From positions 3,658,001-3,722,000 of the forward strand of contig JALKFA010000001.1 in assembly GCA_024169445.1 (NCBI GenBank): a stretch of DNA of 64,000 bases, written 5' to 3'. Every line of letters starts with the position of its first letter. The first letter of the stretch is position 1. A program made the translations under genes and the position numbers. Below are positions 37,919-47,026 of this stretch, one piece after another. Source of the stretch: Buttiauxella agrestis ATCC 33320. GTDB taxonomy: Bacteria; Pseudomonadota; Gammaproteobacteria; Enterobacterales; Enterobacteriaceae. The notes beneath the pieces are model-generated. The model did no database searches. It worked only from the letters and a program-made list of their open reading frames with translations, and was not told the DNA's origin.

Positions 37919-37933
37919 ATACCTTTTCGGTAT
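37919..37933. promoter_or_regulatory. LysR-type T-N11-A box in the CMD/LysR intergenic region
   Basis: ATACCTTTTCGGTAT is an inverted repeat with the T-N11-A form of LysR-family sites. It overlaps the lysR start codon. A second related GTATCCAATACCC sequence lies about 20 bases upstream. Confidence 0.6.
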
Positions 37934-38858
37934 GAATGATGCAATCGATCTGCGACAACTTCGTTATTTTCTGGCAGTGAGTGAAGAACTCAATTTCAGC
38001 CGTGCTGCGTTACGCCTGCATATTTCGCAACCGCCTTTAAGCCGACAGATCCGCCAACTGGAAGAGCAGCTTGGCGTACAATTATTTCTACGCAGTAAAA
38101 CTGGGGTGACACTTACCGAGGCGGGTGCAGCATTTTTGCCGGAAGTAAAACTGACTTTGTTGCAGGCTGAAAAAGCGATTGCGGTTGCCCGTGCGTCGAA
38201 AGGTCAGGATGGTGGAAGGTTTGTTATCGGCTACACCACAGTGTTCGAACGCAGCATTATCCCTAATGTAACAAATGAATTGACCCAACGTTTTCCTGAC
38301 TGGCAAATCCTCTCAAAGGGAAACTATTCCGTTAATCTGATTCGTGAAGTGCAAAATGGCACGATGGATGCCGCGTTCGTTGGTTTGCACTCCGATACCC
38401 AAGATCTGGCTGTCGAAAAAATCATAAATGACCCGTTAGTCGTGGCTATACCCCAGCATCATCGACTTGCAGCGAAACGTAGCTTAAGTTTCGACGACCT
38501 TCGTGGCGAAGCGATATTCTGGTTCGAAAGGCGTATGAATCCTGGTTTTTATGATCATTGTCAGGCGTTTTTCCAGCGCATCAATTTCAAACTTAATGTG
38601 ATCCCTGAGCCAGCAGATCATCACATCATGCTGGGGCTAATTGCCGAGGGAAACGGGATCGCGCTAGTTCCTGCATCATTGCAATGTATCAAGCGGCAAG
38701 GCGTGGTTTTTCGTAAGTTGAGGGAAGAATCTCATCACCTGACGATGGGCATCGCTGTCGTCTGGTCCAGGGAAAATCAGTCGCCTGTTCTGAAAACGTT
38801 TCTTGAACAGGTTCATTGTTCCCCTGAACCGCGCAGCAAAAAGAAGACGCCATTCTGA
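37932..38858 (+). CDS. LysR-family transcriptional regulator
   Basis: 308 residues. The N-terminal winged helix-turn-helix reads LRQLRYFLAVSEELNFSRAALRLHISQPPLSRQIRQLE, followed by an effector-binding domain with the BenM/CatM-like layout (YTTVFERSIIPNV). The ATG at 37932 lies inside a T-N11-A palindrome and no Shine-Dalgarno is visible, so translation may be leaderless or weak. It probably autoregulates and controls the divergent CMD gene. It ends 48 bases from the convergent rpfF. Confidence 0.9.
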   Translation: MNDAIDLRQLRYFLAVSEELNFSRAALRLHISQPPLSRQIRQLEEQLGVQLFLRSKTGVTLTEAGAAFLPEVKLTLLQAEKAIAVARASKGQDGGRFVIGYTTVFERSIIPNVTNELTQRFPDWQILSKGNYSVNLIREVQNGTMDAAFVGLHSDTQDLAVEKIINDPLVVAIPQHHRLAAKRSLSFDDLRGEAIFWFERRMNPGFYDHCQAFFQRINFKLNVIPEPADHHIMLGLIAEGNGIALVPASLQCIKRQGVVFRKLREESHHLTMGIAVVWSRENQSPVLKTFLEQVHCSPEPRSKKKTPF

Positions 38859-38906
38859 AGAACAGCGCCAACCAACGGCAGAGCCGTATTACAACACTCT
38901 TAAACC

Positions 38907-39776
38907 TTAACTCGCTTTACGCAATACCGTTGCAGTATGGCGGTTTTGCAACTGCACCAGTCTTTCCATATAAGCAATATCCTTAGCTTCGAGGCAGAAT
39001 GCGGCATCCACCCAGTCTTCAGTGATATCCATTAATTCCGAGCGAGGTAACTGGAGGACACGTTGACGGGCGCGCAACATTGCCCGAACACCATTTAGCT
39101 TAGGCTGCAAGGTATCGATAAAGGTTCGCGTCGCAAGGTAACCCTGGCCCGGTTCAAATAATTCATCCACCAGGCCAAATTGCTGATGCCACTCAGCAGT
39201 ATGTGACTCCCCTTTATAAATCAGCTCCTCAGCCAGTTTCATACCAGAGCGACGGGCAACCAGCGAATACGCTCCCATTCCAGGGAACAGGTTAAAGGCG
39301 ATTTCCGGGAACCCCATGCGCGCATCCCGTTGTGCCAGGACAAAATGGTGCGCAAGTGCGGCTTCAAACCCGCCTCCTAATGCACTCCCTTCGACCATTG
39401 CAAGGCTAATCGCTCCACTATCAAAACCGCGGGAAGCCGCATGGACGCAGTCCACACACGCGCGAGCATAAGCACGAAGTGCTTCACGACGGCCTTGCTG
39501 AATTGATTCAACAAAGAAGCCCAAATCGCCCCCCGTGTTATACATGCCTTGCACCAATGAGCCAGTCACCCAAAAATCAACGACAAAACCCTCCTGCTGC
39601 ACCAGATACCGCAGGTTCATGATTTCTTCGATTAATTTATGGTTGAAACAAGGGCGAGGTTGAGCTCGTAACATCATCCATACAGTGCGTCGTTCTACTT
39701 CATAATAGCCAGACAATTGAGTGAATCGAGTAGTGTCCGTGAACAATTTGCAAGTTGGCTGGTTAATGACTGTCAT
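38907..39776 (-). CDS. rpfF: DSF (diffusible signal factor) synthase, crotonase family
   Basis: 289 residues, the same as Xanthomonas RpfF. The two catalytic glutamates of RpfF are present, in GSALGGGFEAALAHH (Glu138) and GFPEIAFNLFPGMGAYS (Glu158); ordinary crotonases lack this pair arrangement. TGGDLGFFVESIQQGRR and ITEDWVDAAF are also family-specific. The enzyme dehydrates 3-hydroxyacyl-ACP and releases cis-2-unsaturated fatty acids. Cronobacter and Burkholderia pair it with RpfR, whose gene is 1.5 kb upstream here. GAGGA precedes the ATG. Confidence 0.92.
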   Translation of the reverse strand: MTVINQPTCKLFTDTTRFTQLSGYYEVERRTVWMMLRAQPRPCFNHKLIEEIMNLRYLVQQEGFVVDFWVTGSLVQGMYNTGGDLGFFVESIQQGRREALRAYARACVDCVHAASRGFDSGAISLAMVEGSALGGGFEAALAHHFVLAQRDARMGFPEIAFNLFPGMGAYSLVARRSGMKLAEELIYKGESHTAEWHQQFGLVDELFEPGQGYLATRTFIDTLQPKLNGVRAMLRARQRVLQLPRSELMDITEDWVDAAFCLEAKDIAYMERLVQLQNRHTATVLRKAS

Positions 39777-39913
39777 TATCTTATCCTCATGTTATGAAAG
39801 CGCGTTACACGCAGGATCAGACTAATCCACTACTGCATTGGTATGAATGTATTGGAGTATTTAATAATTATTACTTATGTATTATTCGATAATTGATTGA
39901 TGGATAAGAGTAA

Positions 39914-39955
39914 AAAAGCGCCTTAGCACCTTCTCTTTTGAGGGCTTTTTTTGCA
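39914..39955 (+). terminator. Terminator-like sequence upstream of yciZ
   Basis: AAAAAGC-CCT and AGG-GCTTTTTTT arms with a long loop end in a T tract on the plus strand, just before yciZ. No plus-strand gene ends here. It may be the ancestral terminator of pdeR, left behind when the CMD-LysR-rpfF block entered. Confidence 0.5.
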
Positions 39956-39993
39956 TTATGACGGTAACTTTTTCCCGAAAAACAGGATGCACT

Positions 39994-40176
39994 ATGCCGA
40001 CAGTGGACCCTCTGCAACTCGCAAAGCGTATTGATACCGTGCTGGATATTTTAGTGGGAGGCGATCATACGTCAGCCATTAATAACCTGGAGATTTTGAA
40101 AGCTGAATTGCTACTCATCGCAAATGGTGATGAACAAAAAGAAAGCGACTTAAAAAAGTCGCCCTGGGAGATTTGA
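39994..40176 (+). CDS. yciZ: Small conserved protein YciZ (UPF0509)
   Basis: 60 residues from the ATG at 39994 with AGGA upstream; an in-frame ATG at 39958 would add 12 residues inside the terminator tail. The core LAKRIDTVLDILVGGDHTSAINNLEILKAELL and the ending SPWEI match E. coli YciZ (57 residues), which sits next to pdeR. Function unknown. It converges on fsaA. Confidence 0.88.
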   Translation: MPTVDPLQLAKRIDTVLDILVGGDHTSAINNLEILKAELLLIANGDEQKESDLKKSPWEI

Positions 40177-40181
40177 TCTGC

Positions 40182-40199
40182 TGCCGGCGAAAACCGGCA
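40182..40199. terminator. Hairpin between yciZ and fsaA
   Basis: TGCCGG, loop CGAAAA, CCGGCA between convergent genes, followed by a short T run on the plus strand. Confidence 0.55.
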
Positions 40200-40204
40200 C
40201 AGTT

Positions 40205-40867
40205 TTACAAGCTCAGTGAACCAAACGCCCCTTGCCAGTCCTTTTCGAATGTTGCAATCGCAGCATTCACCGCAGGCGTTGTCAGCAATTGCTCAGTGAC
40301 ATCAACCGGTAACGTAATCGCTTCACAACCCGCCAACAGACAAGACATAGCCTGATGCGGCGTACGGAAACTGGCAGCCAGAATTTTCGATTGTGGTGCA
40401 TGAAGCGTCAGCAATTGCTGTAAGTCCTGCACCATTTGAATACCATCGCCACCCTGCGCGTCCAGGCGGTTCACATACGGTGCGACATATTCTGCACCTG
40501 CCAGCGCTGCCAGTAAGCCTTGCGCGGCACCATAAACCGCTGTCCCGAGTGTTGGGATGCCCAGTGCTTTTAATTGCTTCATTGCCGCCAGGCCTTCGAC
40601 TGTGGTTGGAACTTTCACCACCAGACCCGGAACGCGTTTCACCAACAACTCAGCTTCTTTCACCATGTCATCAGCTTGTGCGGCAATGACTTGAGCAAAT
40701 AATTTGCCTTCGCCACCCAGCGCATCCTGCAACGCGGGCAACACTTCCCAAAGGGAAATGCCCGCTTTAGCTACAATTGATGGGTTGGTAGTCACGCCCT
40801 GCAAAGGCAAAACACGCGCTAAGCGTTTCACTGCGGCAACGTCAGCAGTATCTAAATACAGTTCCAT
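40205..40867 (-). CDS. fsaA: Fructose-6-phosphate aldolase (transaldolase family)
   Basis: 220 residues from the ATG at 40867 with GGAGAG upstream, identical in length to E. coli FsaA. An upstream in-frame ATG at 40903 was rejected. The Schiff-base Lys85 is in GLVVKVPTT, and Tyr131, which distinguishes aldolases from transaldolases, is in VAPYVNRLD. It cleaves fructose-6-phosphate, or 1-deoxy analogues, giving glyceraldehyde-3-phosphate. It is divergent from a glycyl-radical enzyme operon; the same three genes are neighbours in E. coli at another location. Confidence 0.96.
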   Translation of the reverse strand: MELYLDTADVAAVKRLARVLPLQGVTTNPSIVAKAGISLWEVLPALQDALGGEGKLFAQVIAAQADDMVKEAELLVKRVPGLVVKVPTTVEGLAAMKQLKALGIPTLGTAVYGAAQGLLAALAGAEYVAPYVNRLDAQGGDGIQMVQDLQQLLTLHAPQSKILAASFRTPHQAMSCLLAGCEAITLPVDVTEQLLTTPAVNAAIATFEKDWQGAFGSLSL

Positions 40868-40930
40868 AAACTCTCCAGATTTGTCGAATATCTCATTGCT
40901 CACATCATAACGTCACTGTCTGTTCCTTTG

Positions 40931-40944
40931 CTGATCGAAATCAA
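40931..40944 (+). promoter_or_regulatory. FNR box upstream of the glycyl-radical operon
   Basis: CTGATCGAAATCAA matches 9 of 10 FNR consensus positions (TTGAT-N4-ATCAA). A -10 hexamer TCTAAT (5 of 6) lies at 40967-40972. This puts the FNR centre at about -41.5, the class II activator position. It implies anaerobic induction, as the oxygen-sensitive glycyl radical requires. Confidence 0.75.
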
Positions 40945-40999
40945 TAAAACTTTCATTCGAAAGTAATCTAATTTACGAACAGAAGATAAAGGCGGACTT

Positions 41000-41899
41000 A
41001 TGCTATTTAATATCCAACGTTACTCAACACATGATGGTCCAGGTATCCGCACCGTGGTGTTCCTGAAAGGCTGCTCCTTAGGCTGCCGCTGGTGCCAGAA
41101 TCCTGAAAGCCGTGCACGCAGTCAAGACGTTCTGTTTGATGAGCGCCTATGTCTTGCAGGCTGTGAGTTATGCCCACAAGCGGCTCCCCACGCTATCAGT
41201 CGTGTTGACGACTCGTTGGTTATCGCACGTGAGAAATTGCTGGCTGACGATATGGCCGCACTGGCCGACTGCTGCCCCACTCAAGCATTAAGCGTGTGCG
41301 GTGAGACACAGAGTGTTGATGCCATCATGCAGAAAGTCTTACGTGATAAACCGTTCTACGAACGTAGCGGTGGCGGTATTACGCTTTCCGGTGGCGAACC
41401 TTTTATGCAGCCTGATATTGCTGAGCAACTGCTGCGAAAAAGCAAAGAAGCGAGGATTCATACCGCTGTCGAATCTTGCTTGCATGTACCCTGGAAATAT
41501 ATCGAACCGACGCTCGAACATCTCGATTTGCTGCTCGCGGATCTCAAACATGTTGACGCGAAGCGTTTCAAACAATGGACCGATGGCAGCGCCGAACGCG
41601 TGCTGGATAACTTCCGCAAGCTGGCGGCACGCAATGTCGAAATGACGATACGGGTGCCATTAATCCCTGACTTTAATGCTGATGAGCAATCTATTCGTGC
41701 CATCTGCGATTTTGCCGCCGATGAAATTGGCGTCAAAGCGATTCACTTTTTGCCTTACCACACTTTAGGTATTAACAAATACAAGCTCCTGAATCTCCCT
41801 TATACGGCCGCGCACCAACCGCTTGATGCGCCAGAACTGCTGCAATTTGCTGAGCAGTACGCAAGCCAAAAAGGGATGACCGCCTGGATAAGAGGATAA
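41000..41899 (+). CDS. pflE: Glycyl-radical enzyme activase, radical SAM (YbiY/PflE)
   Basis: 299 residues. The radical SAM cluster motif CxxxCxxC is Cys25-Ser-Leu-Gly-Cys29-Arg-Trp-Cys32. A Cys-rich ferredoxin-like insert follows ([13 protein letters not shown] and [12 protein letters not shown]). The SAM-binding [14 protein letters not shown] segment is present. It installs the glycyl radical on the enzyme encoded 4 bases downstream. AAAGGCGGA precedes the ATG. Confidence 0.94.
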   Translation: MLFNIQRYSTHDGPGIRTVVFLKGCSLGCRWCQNPESRARSQDVLFDERLCLAGCELCPQAAPHAISRVDDSLVIAREKLLADDMAALADCCPTQALSVCGETQSVDAIMQKVLRDKPFYERSGGGITLSGGEPFMQPDIAEQLLRKSKEARIHTAVESCLHVPWKYIEPTLEHLDLLLADLKHVDAKRFKQWTDGSAERVLDNFRKLAARNVEMTIRVPLIPDFNADEQSIRAICDFAADEIGVKAIHFLPYHTLGINKYKLLNLPYTAAHQPLDAPELLQFAEQYASQKGMTAWIRG

Positions 41900-41903
41900 A
41901 CCG

Positions 41904-44336
41904 ATGACCCAACTGAATCTGAACACCTTAAGCCAACGCATCAAAGATCATAAAGAAGCGTTGATTCATATCGTTAAGCCGCCGGTTTGTACTGAGCGCG
42001 CACAACACTATACGGCGATTTATCAGCAACATCAGGACAAGCCATTACCCGTGCGCCGCGCCCTCGCCCTCGCCCATCACCTTGCTGAACGTACTATCTG
42101 GATTAAGCATGATGAGCTGATTGTCGGGAACCAGGCAAGCCATGTGCGCGGTGCACCATTTTTTCCTGAATATACGGTAGGTTGGATCGAAACCGAGATC
42201 GATGAACTGGGTGACCGCCCTGGCGCTGGCTTCTCGATTTCAGATGCAGATAAAGCGGTAATGCACGAAATTTGCCCCTGGTGGCGCGGCCAGACGGTAC
42301 AAGATCGCTGCTACGGAATGTTCACCGACGAGCAAAAAGAGTTGCTGGCAACCGGGATTATCAAAGCCGAAGGCAATATGACCTCTGGCGATGCGCACCT
42401 GGCGGTCAACTTCCCGCTGTTGCTGGAACTAGGTATTGATGGTTTACGTGCCAAAGTTGCTGAGCGCCGCTCACGTCTGCATCTCACCGACTGGGAAGAT
42501 TTGCATAAAGAACAGTTCCTGAAAGCTATCGATATTACGTTTGTCGCGTTAAGCGATCATATTCAGCGTTTTGCGGTGCTTGCTAAAGAATTGGCGGCCA
42601 GCGAAAAACGTGTTGCACGCCGTGACGAGTTACTGGCCATGGCCGAAAACTGCGAGCTGATTGCCCACCAAAAGCCAACCTCGTTCTGGCAGGCTTTGCA
42701 ATTAAGTTACTTCGTGCAGTTAGTCTTGCAGATTGAATCTAACGGTCACTCCGTTTCGTTTGGTCGCCTGGACCAGTTTCTGTATCCGTGGTATCGCCGC
42801 GATGTTGAACTCGAGCAAACTTTGGGTCGTGACCAGGCTATCGAGTTGCTGCAAAGCTGCTGGCTGAAGTTGCTCGAAGTTAACAAGATTCGTTCAGGTT
42901 CCCACTCGAAAGCATCTGCTGGTAGCCCGCTATACCAAAACGTGACCATTGGTGGCCAAACGCTAGTAAATGGTGAGGCCGTAGACGCGGTAAACCCACT
43001 CTCTTACGCCATTCTTGAATCATGCGGCCAGTTACGTTCAACACAGCCAAACTTGAGTGTGCGCTACCACGCAGGGATGAGTAATGACTTCCTCGACGCT
43101 TGCGTGCAGGTGATTCGCTGTGGTTTCGGGATGCCAGCGTTTAACAACGATGAAATCGTCATTGAAGAATTTATCAAACTAGGCGTCAGCCGCGAAGATG
43201 CTTATGATTATGCCGCTATCGGCTGCATCGAAACTGCGGTTGGTGGCAAGTGGGGTTATCGTTGCACAGGCATGAGTTTCATTAACTTCGCGCGGGTGAT
43301 GTTGGCGGCGCTGGAACATGGGCGCGATGCAACCAGCGGTAAAATCTTCCTGCCACAACAACATGCGCTCTCCGCAGGCAACTTCACCCAGTTTGATCAG
43401 GTGATGAACGCCTGGGATACACAGATTCGCTATTACACTCAGAAATCCATCGAAATCGAATGTGTTGTTGATACCGTTCTGGAAGAAAATGCCCACGATA
43501 TTCTTTGCTCTGCTCTGGTTGATGACTGTATCGAACGCGGTAAGAGCATTAAGCAAGGCGGCGCTAAGTATGACTGGGTTTCAGGCCTGCAAGTCGGTAT
43601 CGCCAACCTTGGCAACAGCCTTGCTGCGGTGAAAAAACTGGTGTTCGAACAAGGTGTCATTGGCCAGCAACAATTAGCCGAAGCGCTGGCAAATGATTTT
43701 GACGGTTTGACGGGTGAGCAACTGCGCCAACGCCTGATTAACAATGCGCCAAAATATGGTAACGATGAAGACGATGTCGATTTACTGCTGGCGCGCGCTT
43801 ATCAGACGTACATTGATGAGCTAAAGCAGTATCACAATACTCGTTTTGGCCGCGGGCCTATCGGCGGGACATATTACGCAGGGACCTCTTCAATTTCTGC
43901 AAACGTGCCGTTTGGTGCTGCAACCATGGCAACACCAGATGGACGCAAAGCGACAACACCGCTGGCTGAAGGAGCAAGCCCCGCTTCAGGAACCGACCGC
44001 CTTGGGCCAACAGCCGTAATCAGTTCAGTGGGCAAATTGCCAACCAGTGAAATTCTGGGCGGTGTGCTACTGAATCAGAAACTGAATCCGGCGACACTGG
44101 ATAACCCACGTGACCGTGAAAAGTTGATGATTATGCTGCGGACTTTCTTCGAAGAGCATAAAGGCTGGCATGTACAATACAACATTGTTTCCCGTGAAAC
44201 CCTGTTAGATGCCAAACAACATCCTGATAAGTATCGCGATCTGGTGGTTCGTGTAGCAGGTTATTCTGCTTTCTTTACCGCCTTATCTCCGGACGCTCAG
44301 GATGATATTATAGCCCGCACAGAACACACACTTTAA
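41904..44336 (+). CDS. pflF: Glycyl-radical enzyme of the YbiW/PflF type
   Basis: 810 residues, the E. coli YbiW length. The glycyl-radical loop near the C-terminus reads [11 protein letters not shown] with Gly786. The thiyl Cys is Cys441 in [12 protein letters not shown]; it is a single Cys followed by Ile-Glu, not the Cys-Cys pair of pyruvate formate-lyase. The enzyme is therefore a dehydratase/lyase-type member despite its name. I recall a report that YbiW-type enzymes open 1,5-anhydroglucitol-6-phosphate to 1-deoxyfructose-6-phosphate, which FSA would then cleave; the fsaA neighbour fits this. I could not check that here. Confidence 0.93.
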   Translation: MTQLNLNTLSQRIKDHKEALIHIVKPPVCTERAQHYTAIYQQHQDKPLPVRRALALAHHLAERTIWIKHDELIVGNQASHVRGAPFFPEYTVGWIETEIDELGDRPGAGFSISDADKAVMHEICPWWRGQTVQDRCYGMFTDEQKELLATGIIKAEGNMTSGDAHLAVNFPLLLELGIDGLRAKVAERRSRLHLTDWEDLHKEQFLKAIDITFVALSDHIQRFAVLAKELAASEKRVARRDELLAMAENCELIAHQKPTSFWQALQLSYFVQLVLQIESNGHSVSFGRLDQFLYPWYRRDVELEQTLGRDQAIELLQSCWLKLLEVNKIRSGSHSKASAGSPLYQNVTIGGQTLVNGEAVDAVNPLSYAILESCGQLRSTQPNLSVRYHAGMSNDFLDACVQVIRCGFGMPAFNNDEIVIEEFIKLGVSREDAYDYAAIGCIETAVGGKWGYRCTGMSFINFARVMLAALEHGRDATSGKIFLPQQHALSAGNFTQFDQVMNAWDTQIRYYTQKSIEIECVVDTVLEENAHDILCSALVDDCIERGKSIKQGGAKYDWVSGLQVGIANLGNSLAAVKKLVFEQGVIGQQQLAEALANDFDGLTGEQLRQRLINNAPKYGNDEDDVDLLLARAYQTYIDELKQYHNTRFGRGPIGGTYYAGTSSISANVPFGAATMATPDGRKATTPLAEGASPASGTDRLGPTAVISSVGKLPTSEILGGVLLNQKLNPATLDNPRDREKLMIMLRTFFEEHKGWHVQYNIVSRETLLDAKQHPDKYRDLVVRVAGYSAFFTALSPDAQDDIIARTEHTL

Positions 44337-44343
44337 TAATCCA

Positions 44344-44364
44344 GGCGGTGCTTTATGCACCGCC
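44344..44364 (+). terminator. Hairpin between the glycyl-radical gene and yciT
   Basis: GGCGGTGC, loop TTTAT, GCACCGCC lies 8 bases after the stop. No proper T tract, so partial readthrough into yciT is possible. Confidence 0.55.
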
Positions 44365-44379
44365 CAAAATTTGGCTGAC

Positions 44380-45138
44380 ATGAATTCCAGACAACAAATT
44401 ATTTTACAGATGGTGATTGATCAAGGTCGCATGAGTGTGACCGATCTCGCTAAAAAAACCGGAGTCTCAGAAGTGACCATTCGCCAGGATCTCAATCTTC
44501 TGGAGAAAAAAAACTATCTGAAGCGTATCCATGGCTATGCCGTTCCATTGGATAGCGAAGACGTTGAAACGCGAATGATGAACAATTATTCGCTTAAACG
44601 GCATCTCGCTGATTTTGCAGCGACTTTAGTTAACGATGGCGAAACGATTTTTATCGAGAATGGCAGTTGTAATGCGCTGCTGGCGCGGGCACTGGCCGAG
44701 CAGAAAAAAATCACGCTGATTACTGTCAGCAGTTACATTGCTCATCTTCTGAAAGATACCGACTGTGAAGTTGTTTTGCTTGGCGGCATCTACCAGAAAA
44801 AAAGCGAAAGTATGGTTGGGCCTCTGACACGTCAATTTATCCAGCAGGTGCACTTCAGCAAAGCGTTCATCGGCATTGACGGTTTCTTGCCTGAAACTGG
44901 ATTCACCAGCCGCGATATGATGCGTGCCGACGTGGTGAATACCGTGTTGGAAAAAGGCAGTGAAATCATTGTTCTGACAGACAGCACCAAGTTTGGTGCG
45001 ATGCACCCCTACACGCTGGGGCCGATTTCATGTATCAATCGCGTGATCACTGATGACGGTATTAGCGAAATCACCGGTCAGCAACTGCAAGACACTGGTG
45101 TTCAAGTTAATATTGTTAAACAATTTCCCATTACGTAA
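44380..45138 (+). CDS. yciT: DeoR-family transcriptional regulator YciT
   Basis: 252 residues from the ATG at 44380; the frame extends to a TTG three codons earlier. The DeoR helix-turn-helix is [33 protein letters not shown], followed by a sugar-phosphate-binding DeoR C-terminal domain ([13 protein letters not shown] and [14 protein letters not shown]). In E. coli it is linked to osmotic control and sits by osmB, as here. It lies directly after the glycyl-radical operon, so it may also sense that pathway's phosphosugar. Confidence 0.92.
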   Translation: MNSRQQIILQMVIDQGRMSVTDLAKKTGVSEVTIRQDLNLLEKKNYLKRIHGYAVPLDSEDVETRMMNNYSLKRHLADFAATLVNDGETIFIENGSCNALLARALAEQKKITLITVSSYIAHLLKDTDCEVVLLGGIYQKKSESMVGPLTRQFIQQVHFSKAFIGIDGFLPETGFTSRDMMRADVVNTVLEKGSEIIVLTDSTKFGAMHPYTLGPISCINRVITDDGISEITGQQLQDTGVQVNIVKQFPIT

Positions 45139-45351
45139 TCACGACGTTTAACTGCCTGCATCCCCCGCGGGCAGTCCTCATATCAGAATTATCCTGCACA
45201 CCCTTTAAGATTATTTACCTGTTGTAATCCACCGTATAAATTAGAATATTTAACAGCGATATAACAGAACGTGATAATCACTGGCGTTATCTTTTAGGTC
45301 TATATCGACATGCAGTTTCACGGTAACTTTCTTTAAGTAGGTTAATTGCCT

Positions 45352-45360
45352 CTATACTTA
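45352..45360 (+). promoter_or_regulatory. Sigma-S-type -10 element of osmB
   Basis: CTATACTTA matches the RpoS-preferred -10 (CTATACT), 44 bases before the osmB ATG. The E. coli osmB gene is RpoS- and osmotically induced. A hairpin CTGCC/GGCAG at about 45152-45173 closes yciT upstream. Confidence 0.65.
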
Positions 45361-45403
45361 AAGTGACTTATTTCCGTGAATCAATAATTCAGGAGAGAGT
45401 ATT

Positions 45404-45622
45404 ATGACCTTAAATAACAAAAAAATTGCTGCCGTTGCTTTGGCCTTGACCGTTGCGATGTCTTTGAGCGCCTGTTCTAACTGGTCTACACGTGACCGTA
45501 ACACTGCGATTGGTGCCGGTGCAGGTGCTGTAGGTGGCGCGGTCTTAACCGATGGTAGTGCATTGGGTACCTTAGGTGGTGCGGCGGTTGGTGGTATTAT
45601 TGGCCATCAGGTGAGTAAATAA
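45404..45622 (+). CDS. osmB: Osmotically inducible lipoprotein B
   Basis: 72 residues with a lipoprotein signal ending LSAC and a Gly-rich body (AIGAGAGAVGGAVLTDGS, then LGTLGGAAVGGIIGHQ), a glycine-zipper pattern typical of OsmB. It is exported and lipid-anchored. GGAGAG precedes the ATG. Confidence 0.95.
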   Translation: MTLNNKKIAAVALALTVAMSLSACSNWSTRDRNTAIGAGAGAVGGAVLTDGSALGTLGGAAVGGIIGHQVSK

Positions 45623-45707
45623 TTTTTGCTGCCAGCAAAAGCGTAAACGCTTTAATAATTATAAAAGCTATAATATTCAGGTCTGACTCCCGGCAGTCAT
45701 AATAAAA

Positions 45708-45731
45708 GGCCACGGTAATTTTACCGTGGCC
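45708..45731. terminator. Bidirectional terminator between osmB and yciH
   Basis: GGCCACGGTAA and TTACCGTGGCC form an 11-bp stem with A-rich and T-rich flanks on both sides, serving the convergent genes. Confidence 0.85.
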
Positions 45732-45758
45732 TAATTATTTTAGATTTCGATAGGTGAA

Positions 45759-46088
45759 TCAACCGCCTGCTAATTTCACCTTCATACCTTTAGCTTCAAG
45801 CAGTGATTTAATCAGGTCGCGTTTGTCACCCTGAATTTCAATCACTCCATCCTTTAGCGAACCACCGCAACCACATTTCTTTTTAAGTTCTGCCGCTAAA
45901 GTCGCTAATTGCGCATCATCCATATCAATACCGGTTACCAGGCAAACACCTTTGCCTTTTCGCCCGCTGGTCTGACGTTGGATGCGCACCACACCATCCC
46001 CTTTTGGGCGGATGGTCGCGGCTTTAGGCTCATCAATGCGTCCAGATTCTGTGGAATACACTAAACGGCTGTTATCGTCTTTCATCAC
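45759..46088 (-). CDS. yciH: SUI1/eIF1-family translation factor homologue
   Basis: 109 residues. The SUI1 domain occupies the second half, with [15 protein letters not shown] and [21 protein letters not shown]. It resembles eIF1 and, in E. coli, affects start-site fidelity under stress. The start overlaps the pyrF stop (ATGA). Confidence 0.95.
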   Translation of the reverse strand: MMKDDNSRLVYSTESGRIDEPKAATIRPKGDGVVRIQRQTSGRKGKGVCLVTGIDMDDAQLATLAAELKKKCGCGGSLKDGVIEIQGDKRDLIKSLLEAKGMKVKLAGG

Positions 46089-46822
46089 GCCCCCTGCTGT
46101 AAAGAGGCCCGGATATCACGCAGAGTTTGAGCAGGATCTGTCGATTGGGTGATCGGGCGTCCAATAACCATGAAATCTACACCTGCAATCTGCGCTTGCT
46201 GTGGTGTCATAATGCGGCGTTGGTCGCCTGCATCACTACCAGCCGGACGAATTCCTGGGGTGACCAGTTTGAAGTCTTGACCCAGTTCACTTTTAAAACG
46301 CACAGCTTCTTGTGCGGAACAAACCACACCATCCAAACCACAATTCTGTGTCAATCGAGCCAGACGTTCTGCGTATTCAGCAGGCGTGGCCGTAATCCCG
46401 AGATCGGCCAAATCGTTGGCTTCCATGCTGGTCAACACGGTTACTGCAATCAGCAACGGAGCATCGTTACAAAATGGCAACAAAGCTTCACGAGCAGCAC
46501 TCATCATGCGCGCCCCACCACTGGCATGAACGTTTACCATCCATACGCCAAGCTCGGCTGCGGCAGCAACTGCACGAGCTGTGGTATTTGGGATATCGTG
46601 GAATTTCAAATCGAGGAACACATCAAAGCCACGTTGCTGGATGTCTCGCACCAGTTGTGGCCCAAACAGAGTAAACATCTCCTTGCCCACTTTCAGGCGG
46701 CAATCGCGCGGGTCGATACGGTCAATGAAAGCTAAAGCTTTATCGCGATTATCGTAATCAAGTGCGACGACAATAGGAGAATCAGTGGCAACACGGGAGG
46801 AGGAGGATGCAGTTGAATTCAT
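46085..46822 (-). CDS. pyrF: Orotidine-5'-phosphate decarboxylase
   Basis: 245 residues, the E. coli length. The catalytic Lys-Asp network is in [23 protein letters not shown] and VTPGIRP mark substrate phosphate and ribose binding. It makes UMP, the last step of de novo pyrimidine synthesis. It lies downstream of lapB and is coupled to yciH. Confidence 0.97.
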   Translation of the reverse strand: MNSTASSSSRVATDSPIVVALDYDNRDKALAFIDRIDPRDCRLKVGKEMFTLFGPQLVRDIQQRGFDVFLDLKFHDIPNTTARAVAAAAELGVWMVNVHASGGARMMSAAREALLPFCNDAPLLIAVTVLTSMEANDLADLGITATPAEYAERLARLTQNCGLDGVVCSAQEAVRFKSELGQDFKLVTPGIRPAGSDAGDQRRIMTPQQAQIAGVDFMVIGRPITQSTDPAQTLRDIRASLQQGA

Positions 46823-47026
46823 GGCTAAACCTTCTGATGTTGGGCAGCAATGCGGCGCAAGAGATAAACGGCAAGCATTCTACCCGCGGTAGACACAAAA
46901 TTACAGTTGCCATTGCACCTTGCAAGGCACAAACGACACGGTGTTGATGTGAGGATACCAGGATTAACTATTAGTATGTTGTAACTAAAGTATGGTGTTT
47001 TTTTATAACTGGGCAATAACTAACCG

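Noticed and set aside
41904-44336. Pyruvate formate-lyase activity for the glycyl-radical enzyme
   Set aside because: The active-site loop is GCIE rather than the Cys-Cys pair required for pyruvate cleavage.
46127-46735. Plus-strand 202-codon open frame
   Set aside because: Exactly antisense to pyrF, which is strongly conserved.
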